From NCBI RefSeq assembly GCF_039542905.1, contig NZ_BAABIS010000001.1, forward strand, positions 3,720,001 to 3,784,000: 64,000 bases of DNA. The letters are read 5' to 3'. Below the pieces are notes generated by a model, which was given only the letters and a program-made list of their open reading frames with translations, searched no databases and was not told where the DNA came from. This DNA is from Kitasatospora terrestris. Lineage in GTDB: Bacteria > Actinomycetota > Actinomycetes > Streptomycetales > Streptomycetaceae. Below are positions 36,361 to 47,099 of this stretch, in pieces. Position numbers and translations under genes: made by a program. Position 1 is the stretch's first letter, and every line of letters begins with the position of its first letter.

Positions 36361-36837
36361 GGGCTGTGCAACGCTGTACGGGTGAAGCGGTAACGCGACC
36401 CGCCGCCGGATGGCGGTAGGTCACCCCGCCGGGCCGAGCGGCTGTCACCTCCGCCGTCGCCCGCACGCCCCGGACGGGACTTCTCGCGGGGCGAACACCA
36501 CCGGCCCGGAAACTGCGCGAAACCCGCCGGAATTCCGGGTATGAATGCAGGTGGACGAGGTCTCCGGGCCCCGTCCGAGGCAGTTCGCGCGACCGGTCGC
36601 CCGGTACCCGCCGAGCCATGTTCGCCGTTGGCGTAGCGCGAAGCGGTGCATCGGGCCCGTCTCCGGGAACACCGTCTTCCAGCATCGGGTTGGATTTGGT
36701 GTCGGCTGGTCGCGCAGCGATGTTGCTCCCGCGTACGCGGGAGTTCCGGAGCCGCGCCGCTGAGCGGGACTAGCATGCGGAAGGACAGGGCGGGGACGGC
36801 CCCCGAACTGACCGACCGCTCTGAGGAGCGATTAACG
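36361..36837 (+). promoter_or_regulatory. clpC upstream region with ClgR-like box and 18-bp palindrome
   Basis: 477 bases without a gene. It contains GTTCGC-CGTTG-GCG (36620-36633), which fits the GTTCGC-N5-GCG box I recall for ClgR, the activator of clp genes in Streptomyces. It also contains a perfect 18-base palindrome CTCCCGCGTACGCGGGAG (36726-36743) and a possible -10 TAGCAT (36771-36776). No CIRCE or HAIR heat-shock element is seen. Confidence 0.5.
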
Positions 36838-39357
<2,520 letters not shown>

Positions 39358-39370
39358 ATCTGTCGACAAA

Positions 39371-39410
39371 GGCAGGGCCCCGGCGATATATGCCGGGGCC
39401 CTGCCTATTT
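39371..39410 (+). terminator. clpC terminator
   Basis: 14-bp perfect stem GGCAGGGCCCCGGC / GCCGGGGCCCTGCC with a 7-base AT loop, followed by TATTTTCT. Confidence 0.9.
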
Positions 39411-39713
39411 TCTCGGCCTTTTCAGTTGCAAAACTGTTTACGCTTCCATCCGCGTGTGAATCAGGCCGGTCCGGGGCCGAACGGGCGACCGCGCTCCCTC
39501 GTACGGATGCGATGGACCGCCTGGTTGAGCGGCTGCGAGGTAGATTGACTGACTATCAGATCAGCTGCGCCGCGGGAGGATAGCGCCGTGACCATGCCAT
39601 GGTCAAGGTCTTTCTTTTTTACTCATACTTGGATCGAATGTCCTCCACCTGTCTTTCATTGGTTCACCGGCGCATGCCAAGAGCAACGCCGGTAAGGGGA
39701 GGACGTCACCACC
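39411..39713 (+). other. AT-richer leader region before the M6 protease
   Basis: About 300 bases without an established gene and lower in GC than its surroundings (e.g. TTTCTTTTTTACTCATACTT near 39611). TAGATT (39541) and TTGACT are possible promoter parts but I cannot fix a promoter. It holds the small reading frame described separately. Confidence 0.4.
39588..39695 (+). CDS. possible 35-codon leader peptide before the M6 protease
   Basis: A GTG with GGGAGGA upstream opens a 35-codon frame (MTMPWSRSFFFTHTW...) that stops just before the Shine-Dalgarno of the protease gene. The position fits a translated leader, but its codons (TTT, ACT, CAT) are unlike those of this genome, so it may be chance. 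Confidence 0.25.
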   Translation: MTMPWSRSFFFTHTWIECPPPVFHWFTGACQEQRR

Positions 39714-42059
39714 TTGAAGATATCCAAGAGGGCCGCTGCGGCCTCGGCCGCCGTTATGGTCGCCGCGGCGCTCGGCGCGGGCATGCTCCCGGGTATGGCC
39801 ACCGCCGCGCCCGTCACGCAGTCGCACGACCCGGCCGACGCTGCTTCCAGCGTCAAGGGCGGCGACTACGACCTGCCCGGCCCGAAGACCGCCGAGGTCA
39901 AGGCCGAGCAGCAGGCTGCCGTCGAGCAGATCGTCAACGGCACCGCGAAGATCGAGCAGCACGGCGGCTCCACCAGCGTGAAGCTCGGCCGTGACAAGTA
40001 CGTCGAGCTCAAGCGCGAGCGCACCGACAAGATCTTCACCATCCTGGTGGAGTTCGGCGACGAGGTGGACAACACCACCAAGCTGCCCGACGGCACCGTC
40101 AAGTACGGCGGCGAGCCCGGCCCGCGTCACAACCAGATCGCGCAGCCGGACAAGGCCAACGACAACTCGACCGCCTGGCAGGCCGACTACAACCAGGCGC
40201 ACTTCCAGAACATGTACTTCTCGAAGTCCCAGCCCTCGCTGAAGACTTACTACGAGAAGCAGTCCTCCGGCCGGTACTCCGTCGACGGCCAGGTCACCGA
40301 CTGGGTGAAGGTCTCGGCGAACGAGGCCCGCTACGGCTCGGACTACTGCAAGCAGCACGTCTGCAACAACGCGCAGGACCTGATCCGCGACGGCGTCAAC
40401 GCCTGGGTCGCCGACCAGAAGGCCAAGGGCCAGACGGACGAGCAGATCAAGGCCACCATCGCGTCGTACGACCAGTGGGACCGTTACGACTTCGACGGCG
40501 ACGGCAACTTCAACGAGCCCGACGGTTACATCGACCACTTCCAGATCGTGCACGCCGGTGAGGACCAGTCCGCCGGCGGCGGCGCCCAGGGCACCAACGC
40601 CCTGTGGGCCCACCGCTCGTACGTGTACGGCAACCAGGCCGGCAAGCAGGGCCCCGACAACAACAAGCTCGGTGGCACCCCGGTCGGCAACTCCGGCATC
40701 TGGATCGGCGACTACACCATGCAGCCGGAGAACGGCGGCCTGGGCGTCTTCGCCCACGAGTACGGTCACGACCTCGGTCTGCCGGACCTCTACGACACCT
40801 CCGGCACCGGCATCGACAACTCGGTCGGCTTCTGGTCGCTGATGTCGTCCGGTTCCTGGCTCGGCGAGGGCAAGGACCAGATCGGCGACATGCCGAACGA
40901 CCTCGACGTCTGGTCGAAGCTGCAGCTCGGCTGGCTGGACTTCGACAAGGCCAAGGCGGGCGAGCGCAAGCTCAGCCTGATCGGCCCGGTCGAGTACAAC
41001 AACCGCCTGCCCCAGGCGCTGGTCGTCGACCTGCCGAAGAAGACCGTCACCACCGAGATCAACACCCCGTTCGCCGGTGCGAACGAGTGGTGGAGCGGCA
41101 GCGACGACAACCTCAACGTCACGCTGACCCGTGGCCTCGACCTCACCGGGAAGACCTCGGCCAAGCTCACCGCGAAGGCCTGGTACGACCTGGAGACCGA
41201 CTACGACTACGCGTACCTCGAGGTCTCCGCGGACAACGGCGCCACCTGGACCTCCGTCCCCGGCACCTTCAACGGCACCGCGCTCCCGGACAACGCCATC
41301 AACGGCTCCTCCGGCGGCAACTGGGGCGACCTGGCCTTCTCGCTCGACGCCTTCGCCGGCAAGAACGTCAAGGTCCGCTTCCACAACACCACCGACGGTG
41401 GCGTCCACATGAAGGGCCTGGCCCTGGACGACATCGCGATCACCGTCGACGGTGCGGCCGTCCTCACCGACGGCGCGGAGAGCGGCGACAACGGCTGGAC
41501 CGCTGCCGGCTTCTCCCGCATCACCGGCAAGTTCTCGAAGGACTACGACCAGAAGTACCTGATCGAGAACCGCCAGTACGTGTCCTTCGACACCACGCTG
41601 AAGACCGGCCCGTACAACTTCGGCTTCAGCAACACCCGTCCGGACTGGGTGGAGCACTACGCCAACCAGAACGGCCTGCTGATCTGGCTGTGGGACTCCT
41701 CGCAGACGGACAACAACGTCGCCAACCACCCGGGTGCCGGCCTCGTCCTCCCGGTCGACGCCCACCCGGCGCCGCTGAAGTGGTCCGACGGCACCCTGAT
41801 GCGTCCGCGCCTCCAGGGCTACGACTCGACCTTCGGCTTCGAGCGCACCGACGGCCTGAACCTGCACAAGGCCGACGTCGCCACCACCATCAAGGGCGAG
41901 CGCGGTGTCACGGTCTTCAACGACCACACCAACAAGTACTGGGACGCGTCCAACCAGTACGCCGGTGTGAACGTCCCCGACACCCACACCCAGATCGAGG
42001 TCCTCTGGAACAGCATGAACAAGCTGGAGACCCTGATCTACGTCAAGCCCGTGAAGTGA
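39714..42059 (+). CDS. secreted M6-family metalloprotease (immune-inhibitor-A type)
   Basis: 781 residues. Signal peptide with MKISKRAAAASAAVMVAAALG and an Ala-X-Ala end (ATAAP) near residue 32. An acidic pro-region follows, and the M6 catalytic domain has zinc site HEYGH at 348-352 (AHEYGHDLGLPDLYD) with NSVGFWSLMSSGSW downstream. Asp-rich FDGDGNFNEPDGYIDH is an EF-hand-like calcium site. The C-terminal half contains a beta-sandwich (AYLEVSADNGATWT, LDDIAITVDG) typical of InhA proteases. Start is TTG 39714 with GGGGAGGA 11 bases upstream. It would digest extracellular proteins. It ends at a 16-bp hairpin. Confidence 0.93.
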   Translation: MKISKRAAAASAAVMVAAALGAGMLPGMATAAPVTQSHDPADAASSVKGGDYDLPGPKTAEVKAEQQAAVEQIVNGTAKIEQHGGSTSVKLGRDKYVELKRERTDKIFTILVEFGDEVDNTTKLPDGTVKYGGEPGPRHNQIAQPDKANDNSTAWQADYNQAHFQNMYFSKSQPSLKTYYEKQSSGRYSVDGQVTDWVKVSANEARYGSDYCKQHVCNNAQDLIRDGVNAWVADQKAKGQTDEQIKATIASYDQWDRYDFDGDGNFNEPDGYIDHFQIVHAGEDQSAGGGAQGTNALWAHRSYVYGNQAGKQGPDNNKLGGTPVGNSGIWIGDYTMQPENGGLGVFAHEYGHDLGLPDLYDTSGTGIDNSVGFWSLMSSGSWLGEGKDQIGDMPNDLDVWSKLQLGWLDFDKAKAGERKLSLIGPVEYNNRLPQALVVDLPKKTVTTEINTPFAGANEWWSGSDDNLNVTLTRGLDLTGKTSAKLTAKAWYDLETDYDYAYLEVSADNGATWTSVPGTFNGTALPDNAINGSSGGNWGDLAFSLDAFAGKNVKVRFHNTTDGGVHMKGLALDDIAITVDGAAVLTDGAESGDNGWTAAGFSRITGKFSKDYDQKYLIENRQYVSFDTTLKTGPYNFGFSNTRPDWVEHYANQNGLLIWLWDSSQTDNNVANHPGAGLVLPVDAHPAPLKWSDGTLMRPRLQGYDSTFGFERTDGLNLHKADVATTIKGERGVTVFNDHTNKYWDASNQYAGVNVPDTHTQIEVLWNSMNKLETLIYVKPVK

Positions 42060-42084
42060 CCTTCCGGTACTGACTGACCGACGT

Positions 42085-42120
42085 CACGGCCCCCGGCGGA
42101 GCGATCCGCCGGGGGCCGTG
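42085..42120. terminator. bidirectional terminator, 16-bp perfect stem
   Basis: CACGGCCCCCGGCGGA / TCCGCCGGGGGCCGTG around a GCGA loop, between the converging M6 protease and aldolase genes. Confidence 0.85.
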
Positions 42121-42185
42121 CGGCGTTCCGGAGCACCCCTCGCCCGGCCTGAACCCCCGCCGCCGGCCCCGGGGCTGATCGATCG

Positions 42186-43322
42186 TCAGATCAGGGCGAG
42201 GAAGCGTTCCACGGCCTCGGTGACCTCCTTGCCGCTCCACTCCAGCGCGTCGGCGCCGACGGTGATCTCAGTCATCGCGAGGCCGGGCAGCGGGCCGGGT
42301 TCGCTCCAGGCGCCGAAGAGGGCGACGCCGTCGCGGCGGGCGAGTTCCAGGCCGGCCCGTTCGAGGTCGGCCGCAGGGTGGGGCAGCCAGAGCTGGAACT
42401 GGTGGGTGTGCGGCGGGTCGGGGTTGATCCGGGCGCCGGGGACGTCGGCGAGCGCGGCGGCGACCACCCGGGCCTGGTCGAGGTAGGAGTCGAGGCGGGG
42501 CAGTTCGGTGTCCAGGCCGCGCAGGGCGGCGAGGGCGGTGGGCCACTGCTGGAACAGCTGGCCGCCGTAGCGGTGCCGCCAGACCTTGGCGCGGGCGACG
42601 AACTCCTCGCCCCCGGCGAGCACGGCACCGCTGACGCCGCCGAGCGTCTTGTAGCAGGAGACGTAGACGGAGTCCGCGGCCGCGCAGATCTCGGGCAGGG
42701 TGCGGCCGAAGTGCCGGGTGGACTCCCAGAGCCGGGCGCCGTCGAGGTGGACGGACCAGTTGCCCTCGGCCGCCTCGTAGAGCGCGGAGAGCTCGTCCCA
42801 GGTGGGGAGGACGAATCCGGCGTCGCGCAGCGGGAGCTCGAGCATCAGGGTGTGGAAGGGCTCGTCGAGAGCGAGGAGCTCGGCCGGGGTGGGCTGGCGC
42901 GGCGCGGTGGTGGGCCAGACCGTGCGCAGGCCGCTGAGGTCGGCGTAGGCGCGGCGCTCGTGCCGTTCGGGGTGGGAGAGCGGGTGCATGGCGACCGTGG
43001 TGCCGCCGCCGGGGAGGTCGGCGAGGCAGCGCAGGGCGACCTGCTGGGCCATGGTGCCGGTGGGGAAGAAGGCGGCGTCGTCCTTGCCGAGCAGCTCGGC
43101 GACGCGGAGCTCCAGGGTGCGGACCAGGCCGTCGCCGTACAGGTCGGTGGGCACGTCGAGGTCGTACGGGCCGTCGGCGGTGGCGGCGAGGTCGGCGAGG
43201 CGTTCGCGGACGGTCTGCGGGCGGGGACCGGAGAGGATGCGGTCGGCACCCCGGCGGGCGGCGAAGCGGCGGGCGCGGAGGTCGGCGGCCGGGTCGGACG
43301 CAGCGCTGGTGGCATCGGTCAT
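42186..43322 (-). CDS. threonine-aldolase/beta-eliminating-lyase family PLP enzyme
   Basis: 378 residues, fold type I PLP enzyme. Landmarks are FFPTGTMAQQVALRC, LELPLRDAGFVLPTWDEL, WSVHLDGARLWES (PLP-ring Asp region) and the Schiff-base Lys225 in VYVSCYKTLGGVSGAVLAG. This best fits low-specificity L-threonine aldolases, which cleave threonine to glycine and acetaldehyde; related beta-eliminating lyases are possible. ATG 43322 is used; an upstream GTG would add 20 arginine-rich residues without family match. It stands alone. Confidence 0.85.
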   Translation of the reverse strand: MTDATSAASDPAADLRARRFAARRGADRILSGPRPQTVRERLADLAATADGPYDLDVPTDLYGDGLVRTLELRVAELLGKDDAAFFPTGTMAQQVALRCLADLPGGGTTVAMHPLSHPERHERRAYADLSGLRTVWPTTAPRQPTPAELLALDEPFHTLMLELPLRDAGFVLPTWDELSALYEAAEGNWSVHLDGARLWESTRHFGRTLPEICAAADSVYVSCYKTLGGVSGAVLAGGEEFVARAKVWRHRYGGQLFQQWPTALAALRGLDTELPRLDSYLDQARVVAAALADVPGARINPDPPHTHQFQLWLPHPAADLERAGLELARRDGVALFGAWSEPGPLPGLAMTEITVGADALEWSGKEVTEAVERFLALI

Positions 43323-43667
43323 CCGCCGATCATCGCCGATCCGGGGCGGGCCGGGAACCACCCGGACGGTCCGTGTTCGCACAGTCGCGTCAAGGTCCCA
43401 TGCCCCGCCCGGAGCGTCCCGAAACCAGCCCGTTTTCGGTGGTGCTGGTCACAGGGGGTGAGCTCGATACGACGGCCGATAGTAGGACGTCGGGCGCCCG
43501 GTGCGCTGTCGGGCGGCGGACGCGCCCGTCCGGCACTACCCACCGTCGTACGTCACACCGTTTGGGGTCCCCGGCCGGGCCCGTTTACACCTGAATCCGT
43601 TGCATCCAGCCCGGCGAGCAGCACTGCTCGGCCCCGCGCTGGCCCCGTCCGCGAGGTCTGTCACCCG
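43323..43667 (+). other. 345-base gap before the M23 peptidase gene
   Basis: No gene is supported. It should hold promoters for both divergent genes. A GCCGATAG sequence (near 43481) resembles the -10 of WhiG-type sigma promoters but no TAAA is at the right distance. I looked for a c-di-AMP (ydaO) riboswitch, known before some wall hydrolase genes, and see none. Confidence 0.35.
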
Positions 43668-44612
43668 ATGCGTTCGCTCCCCACCGCCGGCCGCCGTCTC
43701 CTGCAGGCGATCGGTTCCTCCCAGCACGTCCGTTCGATGCTCTCCGCCGACCGCACCGCCGCCCTGCGGCTGCCCTTCGGCCGGGCGCACCTGGCGAGCG
43801 TCCGCAAGACCCCCGCCACGGCGGTGTGGGGTGGCGCCGCGGTGCTGGCCTTCGGTGTGCTGCTGATGCCGGGCCACGCGGCCGCGCAGACCGTCCACCC
43901 GACCACCCCGGGCAGCTCGGTGTTCACCACCCACGGCGCCGCGGTCGAGCCGGTGGGCGTGCAGATCGCCGAGCCGAGCGCGTACGAGGTGCCGGCCGGC
44001 GAGTCGACGCAGGACCGGGTCGCGGTCGCCGCGAACCTGACCGACGACGCCGCCGTCGAGGCCCAGGCGCAGGCCGCCCAGGCCCAGGCCCAGGCGGACG
44101 CCGCCGCGGCGGCGCAGGCCGCGGACCAGGCCGCCCGTGACGCCCAGCGCGCCGCCCTGCCGGCCGCCGGGCAGCCGGCCGAGCAGCCGGCCCCGGCGAA
44201 GCCGTCCTGGTCCTCCCCCGCGCCGGGTGCCCAGATCAGCAACCCGTACGGCAAGGCCAACGCGCACTACGCGGCCGGCTACCACACCGGTACCGACTTC
44301 GCGGTGTCCGTCGGCACCCCGCTGCTCGCGGTCGGCGACGCCACCGTGGTGTCGGCGGGCCCGGACGGCGCGTACGGCAACGAGATCGTGCTGAAGCTCT
44401 CGGACGGCAAGTTCGCCCAGTACGCGCACATGTCGAAGCTCTCGGTGAAGGCCGGCCAGCACGTCTCGGCGGGCGACACCATCGGCCTGTCCGGCAACAC
44501 CGGCAACTCGACCGGCCCGCACCTGCACTTCGAGATCCGCAACGCCAACCGCTACGCGGCCGTGATCGACCCGCTGACGTACCTGAAGCAGCACGGCGCG
44601 AACAACTTCTAG
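43668..44612 (+). CDS. secreted M23-family peptidase (LytM-type wall endopeptidase)
   Basis: 314 residues. The N-terminus contains a long positively charged lead and a hydrophobic segment (TAVWGGAAVLAFGVLLMPGHAAAQ, about residues 52-74), then an Ala/Gln/Asp coiled-coil-like stretch (AQAQAAQAQAQADAAAAAQAA, abridged) and a Pro-rich hinge. The M23 domain carries His206 and Asp210 (YHTGTDFAV) and His285/His287 (GPHLHFEI) as zinc ligands and catalytic base. It would cut peptide cross-links in peptidoglycan. ATG 43668 has only a distant GAGG, so the start is less certain. Its stop overlaps the end of the TetR gene by four bases. Confidence 0.88.
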   Translation: MRSLPTAGRRLLQAIGSSQHVRSMLSADRTAALRLPFGRAHLASVRKTPATAVWGGAAVLAFGVLLMPGHAAAQTVHPTTPGSSVFTTHGAAVEPVGVQIAEPSAYEVPAGESTQDRVAVAANLTDDAAVEAQAQAAQAQAQADAAAAAQAADQAARDAQRAALPAAGQPAEQPAPAKPSWSSPAPGAQISNPYGKANAHYAAGYHTGTDFAVSVGTPLLAVGDATVVSAGPDGAYGNEIVLKLSDGKFAQYAHMSKLSVKAGQHVSAGDTIGLSGNTGNSTGPHLHFEIRNANRYAAVIDPLTYLKQHGANNF

Positions 44613-45235
44613 GCGCTCTTCGGCCGCTCGATCCGGGCGGCGATCTCCAGCGAGACCTCCAGGCCGGCGGCCATCGCCTCCTCGAGGGTGCCGGGCCGGG
44701 ACTCCAGGTAGCTGATGTCCCGGTCCTCCTCGCACTCGTCGAGGTCGTGCTTGAGCAGGAACATCGCGGAGTTCACCGAGAACAGCGCCATGGTGGCGCG
44801 CAGCCGGTCCCGGAAGTCGGAGCCCGGCGGGTGCAGCAGCCGCACCATCCGCACCATCCGGTCCTTGAACGCCAGCCCGGCCTGCGACTCGCGCAGGGCG
44901 GGCTGGTTCTCGTGGAAGAAGCGCAGCAGCGGCGCCCGGTCGGCCATCCCGGCGGCGAACCGCCGGATCAGCTCGTCCCGCAGCTCGGGCGACCAGGGCT
45001 TGCCCTCGCCGTAGGCGATCGCCTCGTCCATCGGCGCGGCCATCGACTCGACGATGCCGCGGACGATGTCGTCCTTGGTCTTGAAGTGGTAGTAGAGGGC
45101 CGCCTTGGTCACGCCCAGCCGGTCGGCGATCTCGCGCAGCGAGGTCTTCTCGTACCCGTGCTCGGAGAACAGCTCCAGCGCCACGTCGAGGATCCGCGCG
45201 CGGGTGTCGCTGCGGGGGCTCTGCGTCGTACTCAT
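44609..45235 (-). CDS. TetR-family repressor of the adjacent exporter
   Basis: 208 residues. The N-terminal helix-turn-helix (ARILDVALELFSEHGYEKTSLREIADRLGVTKAALYYHFKTKDDI, abridged) is a textbook TetR domain; the remainder is a ligand-binding helical domain. It is divergent from the MFS exporter gene, with two inverted operator-like sites between them, so it probably represses that exporter and itself until a toxic ligand binds. ATG 45235 is chosen; longer frames upstream are unrelated to TetR. Confidence 0.93.
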   Translation of the reverse strand: MSTTQSPRSDTRARILDVALELFSEHGYEKTSLREIADRLGVTKAALYYHFKTKDDIVRGIVESMAAPMDEAIAYGEGKPWSPELRDELIRRFAAGMADRAPLLRFFHENQPALRESQAGLAFKDRMVRMVRLLHPPGSDFRDRLRATMALFSVNSAMFLLKHDLDECEEDRDISYLESRPGTLEEAMAAGLEVSLEIAARIERPKSA

Positions 45236-45338
45236 CGCTGGCGGCCTGCCTTGTGACTGCGGTCGGTGGGTCGGCCGGCGGTCTGGCGCCGACGGCTCGG
45301 TGCATTCTCCCTGCCCGGACGTGTCGCCCCGAAACTGA

Positions 45339-45354
45339 CTTGACGCCCGGCTAG
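45339..45354. promoter_or_regulatory. TetR operator half-set O1
   Basis: CTTGACGCCCGGCTAG, an imperfect palindrome of the form CTNGNCGNNCGNCNAG read on the other strand. It overlaps the -35 of the exporter promoter and is repeated in inverted orientation at 45386-45401. Confidence 0.55.
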
Positions 45355-45368
45355 GGAACAACTTACCG
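45340..45368 (+). promoter_or_regulatory. exporter promoter TTGACG-N17-TTACCG
   Basis: -35 TTGACG (45340-45345), 17-base spacer, -10 TTACCG (45363-45368). The operator O1 covers the -35, a good position for repression. Confidence 0.5.
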
Positions 45369-45385
45369 TGCCGGACGACGATTCA

Positions 45386-45401
45386 CTAGCCGGTCGTCAA
45401 G
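45386..45401. promoter_or_regulatory. TetR operator half-set O2
   Basis: CTAGCCGGTCGTCAAG, the inverted copy of O1 with two changes; centres are 47 bases apart, downstream of the exporter transcription start. Confidence 0.55.
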
Positions 45402-45458
45402 TAAGTGAGCCGCGCGGCCCCCAGGAGCGCGGCCTAGCAGCCGTCGGGGAGACGCACG

Positions 45459-47075
45459 ATGACCAAACCCACGTCCGAGACCGCCGCCGACGAACCATCG
45501 GCACCCGTGGATCCCAACGAGCCCGTGGAGCGCTCGCCGCGCGAGATCCGGCTGGTGATGGTCGGCCTGGTCATCACCATGCTGCTGGCCATGCTGGACA
45601 ACCTGATCATCGGCACCGCGATGCCGACGATCGTCGGCGAGCTGCACGGCTCCGAGCACATGGCCTGGGTGGTCACCGCCTACACCCTGGCCACCGCCGT
45701 CTCCACCCCGATCTGGGGCAAGCTCGGCGACCTCTACGGCCGCAAGGGCTCCTTCCTGATCTCGATCGGCATCTTCCTGGCGGGCTCCGCGCTCTCCGGC
45801 CTCGCCGACTCGATGACCGCGCTGATCGCCTTCCGCGCCGTCCAGGGCCTGGGCGCCGGCGGCCTGATGGTCGGCGTGATGTCGATCATGGGTGCGCTGG
45901 TCGCGCCGCGCGACCGCGGCAAGTACCAGGGCATGTTCGCCGCCGTGATGGCGCTGGCCACCGTCGGCGGCCCGCTGATCGGCGGCTTCATCACCGACCA
46001 CCTGAGCTGGCGCTGGACGTTCTACGTCAACCTGCCGCTGGGCGCCGTGGCGCTGGCCTTCGTCATCGCCACCCTGAAGCTCCCCAAGGTCCGCTCCACC
46101 GCGAAGATCGACTACCTCGGCGCGATCCTGCTGACCCTCGGCATCACCTCGCTGGTCCTGATCACCACCTGGGGCGGCCAGGAGTACGCCTGGGGCTCGA
46201 AGCAGATCCTCGGCCTCGCCGCGCTCGGCGCCGCCTCGCTGATCGGCTTCTGCTACGTCGAGCAGCGCGCCGAGGAGCCGGTCATCCCGCTCGGCCTGTT
46301 CCGCAACCGCAACTTCACCATGGTCTCGGTCATCGGCTTCATCGTCGGTTTCGCGATGTTCGGCGCGGTCGCCTACCTGCCGCTGTACCAGCAGATCGTG
46401 CAGGGCGCCTCGGCCACCAACTCCGGCCTGCTGCTGATGCCGATGATGTTCGGCATGCTGGTCATCTCGCTGGTCGTCGGCCAGGCGGTCACCAAGACCG
46501 GCAAGTACCGGATCTACCCGATCATCGGCACCGCCGTGATGGCCGGCGGCTCGCTGCTGCTGTCCACCCTCGCCGTGGACACCGGCCGCTTCGCCTCCGC
46601 CTGCTACATGGTGGTGCTCGGCGCCGGCATGGGCTTCCTGATGCAGATCACCATGCTGGTCGCGCAGAACAGCGTGGAGCTCAAGGACATGGGCGTCGCC
46701 TCGTCCTCCGCCACCCTGTTCCGCACCATCGGCGGCTCCTTCGGCGTCGCCCTGTTCGGTGCCCTGTTCAACAACCAGGTCAAGGACACCATGGCGGCCG
46801 GCGGCGGCGCCGCCGCGGGCTCCGGCGGCGGCCAGCCGATCGACCCGGCGACGCTGCTCGACCCGACCAAGCTGAAGAAGCTCTCCGACCCCGTGCAGGA
46901 CCTGGTCCACCACGCCGTCTCCAACGGCATGCACACGGTGTTCGTGTGGGGCGCCGTGATCAGCCTGGTCGCCGTCGCCGCCGCGGTCTTCCTGCGCGAG
47001 GTGCCGCTGCGCGGCGCCGGCCAGGGCGCCCCGAAGGACGCCGCCCCCGAGGCCCAGCTGGAAGCCGCCCTCTAG
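45459..47075 (+). CDS. DHA2/EmrB-QacA-type MFS multidrug exporter
   Basis: 538 residues with the 14-helix pattern of drug:proton antiporters. Motif A GKLGDLYGRKGSFL follows helix 2, and motif C-like GPLIGGFITDHLSWRWTFYVNLPLG lies at helix 5 (abridged). The C-terminal loop (AAGGGAAAGSGGGQP) and a final helix end in an acidic tail. It would export toxic or self-made compounds. Probably repressed by the divergent TetR. The ATG has GGGGAGACG upstream. Confidence 0.93.
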   Translation: MTKPTSETAADEPSAPVDPNEPVERSPREIRLVMVGLVITMLLAMLDNLIIGTAMPTIVGELHGSEHMAWVVTAYTLATAVSTPIWGKLGDLYGRKGSFLISIGIFLAGSALSGLADSMTALIAFRAVQGLGAGGLMVGVMSIMGALVAPRDRGKYQGMFAAVMALATVGGPLIGGFITDHLSWRWTFYVNLPLGAVALAFVIATLKLPKVRSTAKIDYLGAILLTLGITSLVLITTWGGQEYAWGSKQILGLAALGAASLIGFCYVEQRAEEPVIPLGLFRNRNFTMVSVIGFIVGFAMFGAVAYLPLYQQIVQGASATNSGLLLMPMMFGMLVISLVVGQAVTKTGKYRIYPIIGTAVMAGGSLLLSTLAVDTGRFASACYMVVLGAGMGFLMQITMLVAQNSVELKDMGVASSSATLFRTIGGSFGVALFGALFNNQVKDTMAAGGGAAAGSGGGQPIDPATLLDPTKLKKLSDPVQDLVHHAVSNGMHTVFVWGAVISLVAVAAAVFLREVPLRGAGQGAPKDAAPEAQLEAAL

Positions 47076-47099
47076 TCGCGCCGGGCGGTCACCGGTCGG

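Noticed and set aside
43323..43667. c-di-AMP (ydaO-type) riboswitch before the M23 peptidase gene, suggested by the nearby disA
   Set aside because: I could not find the conserved core segments or the expected stem order.
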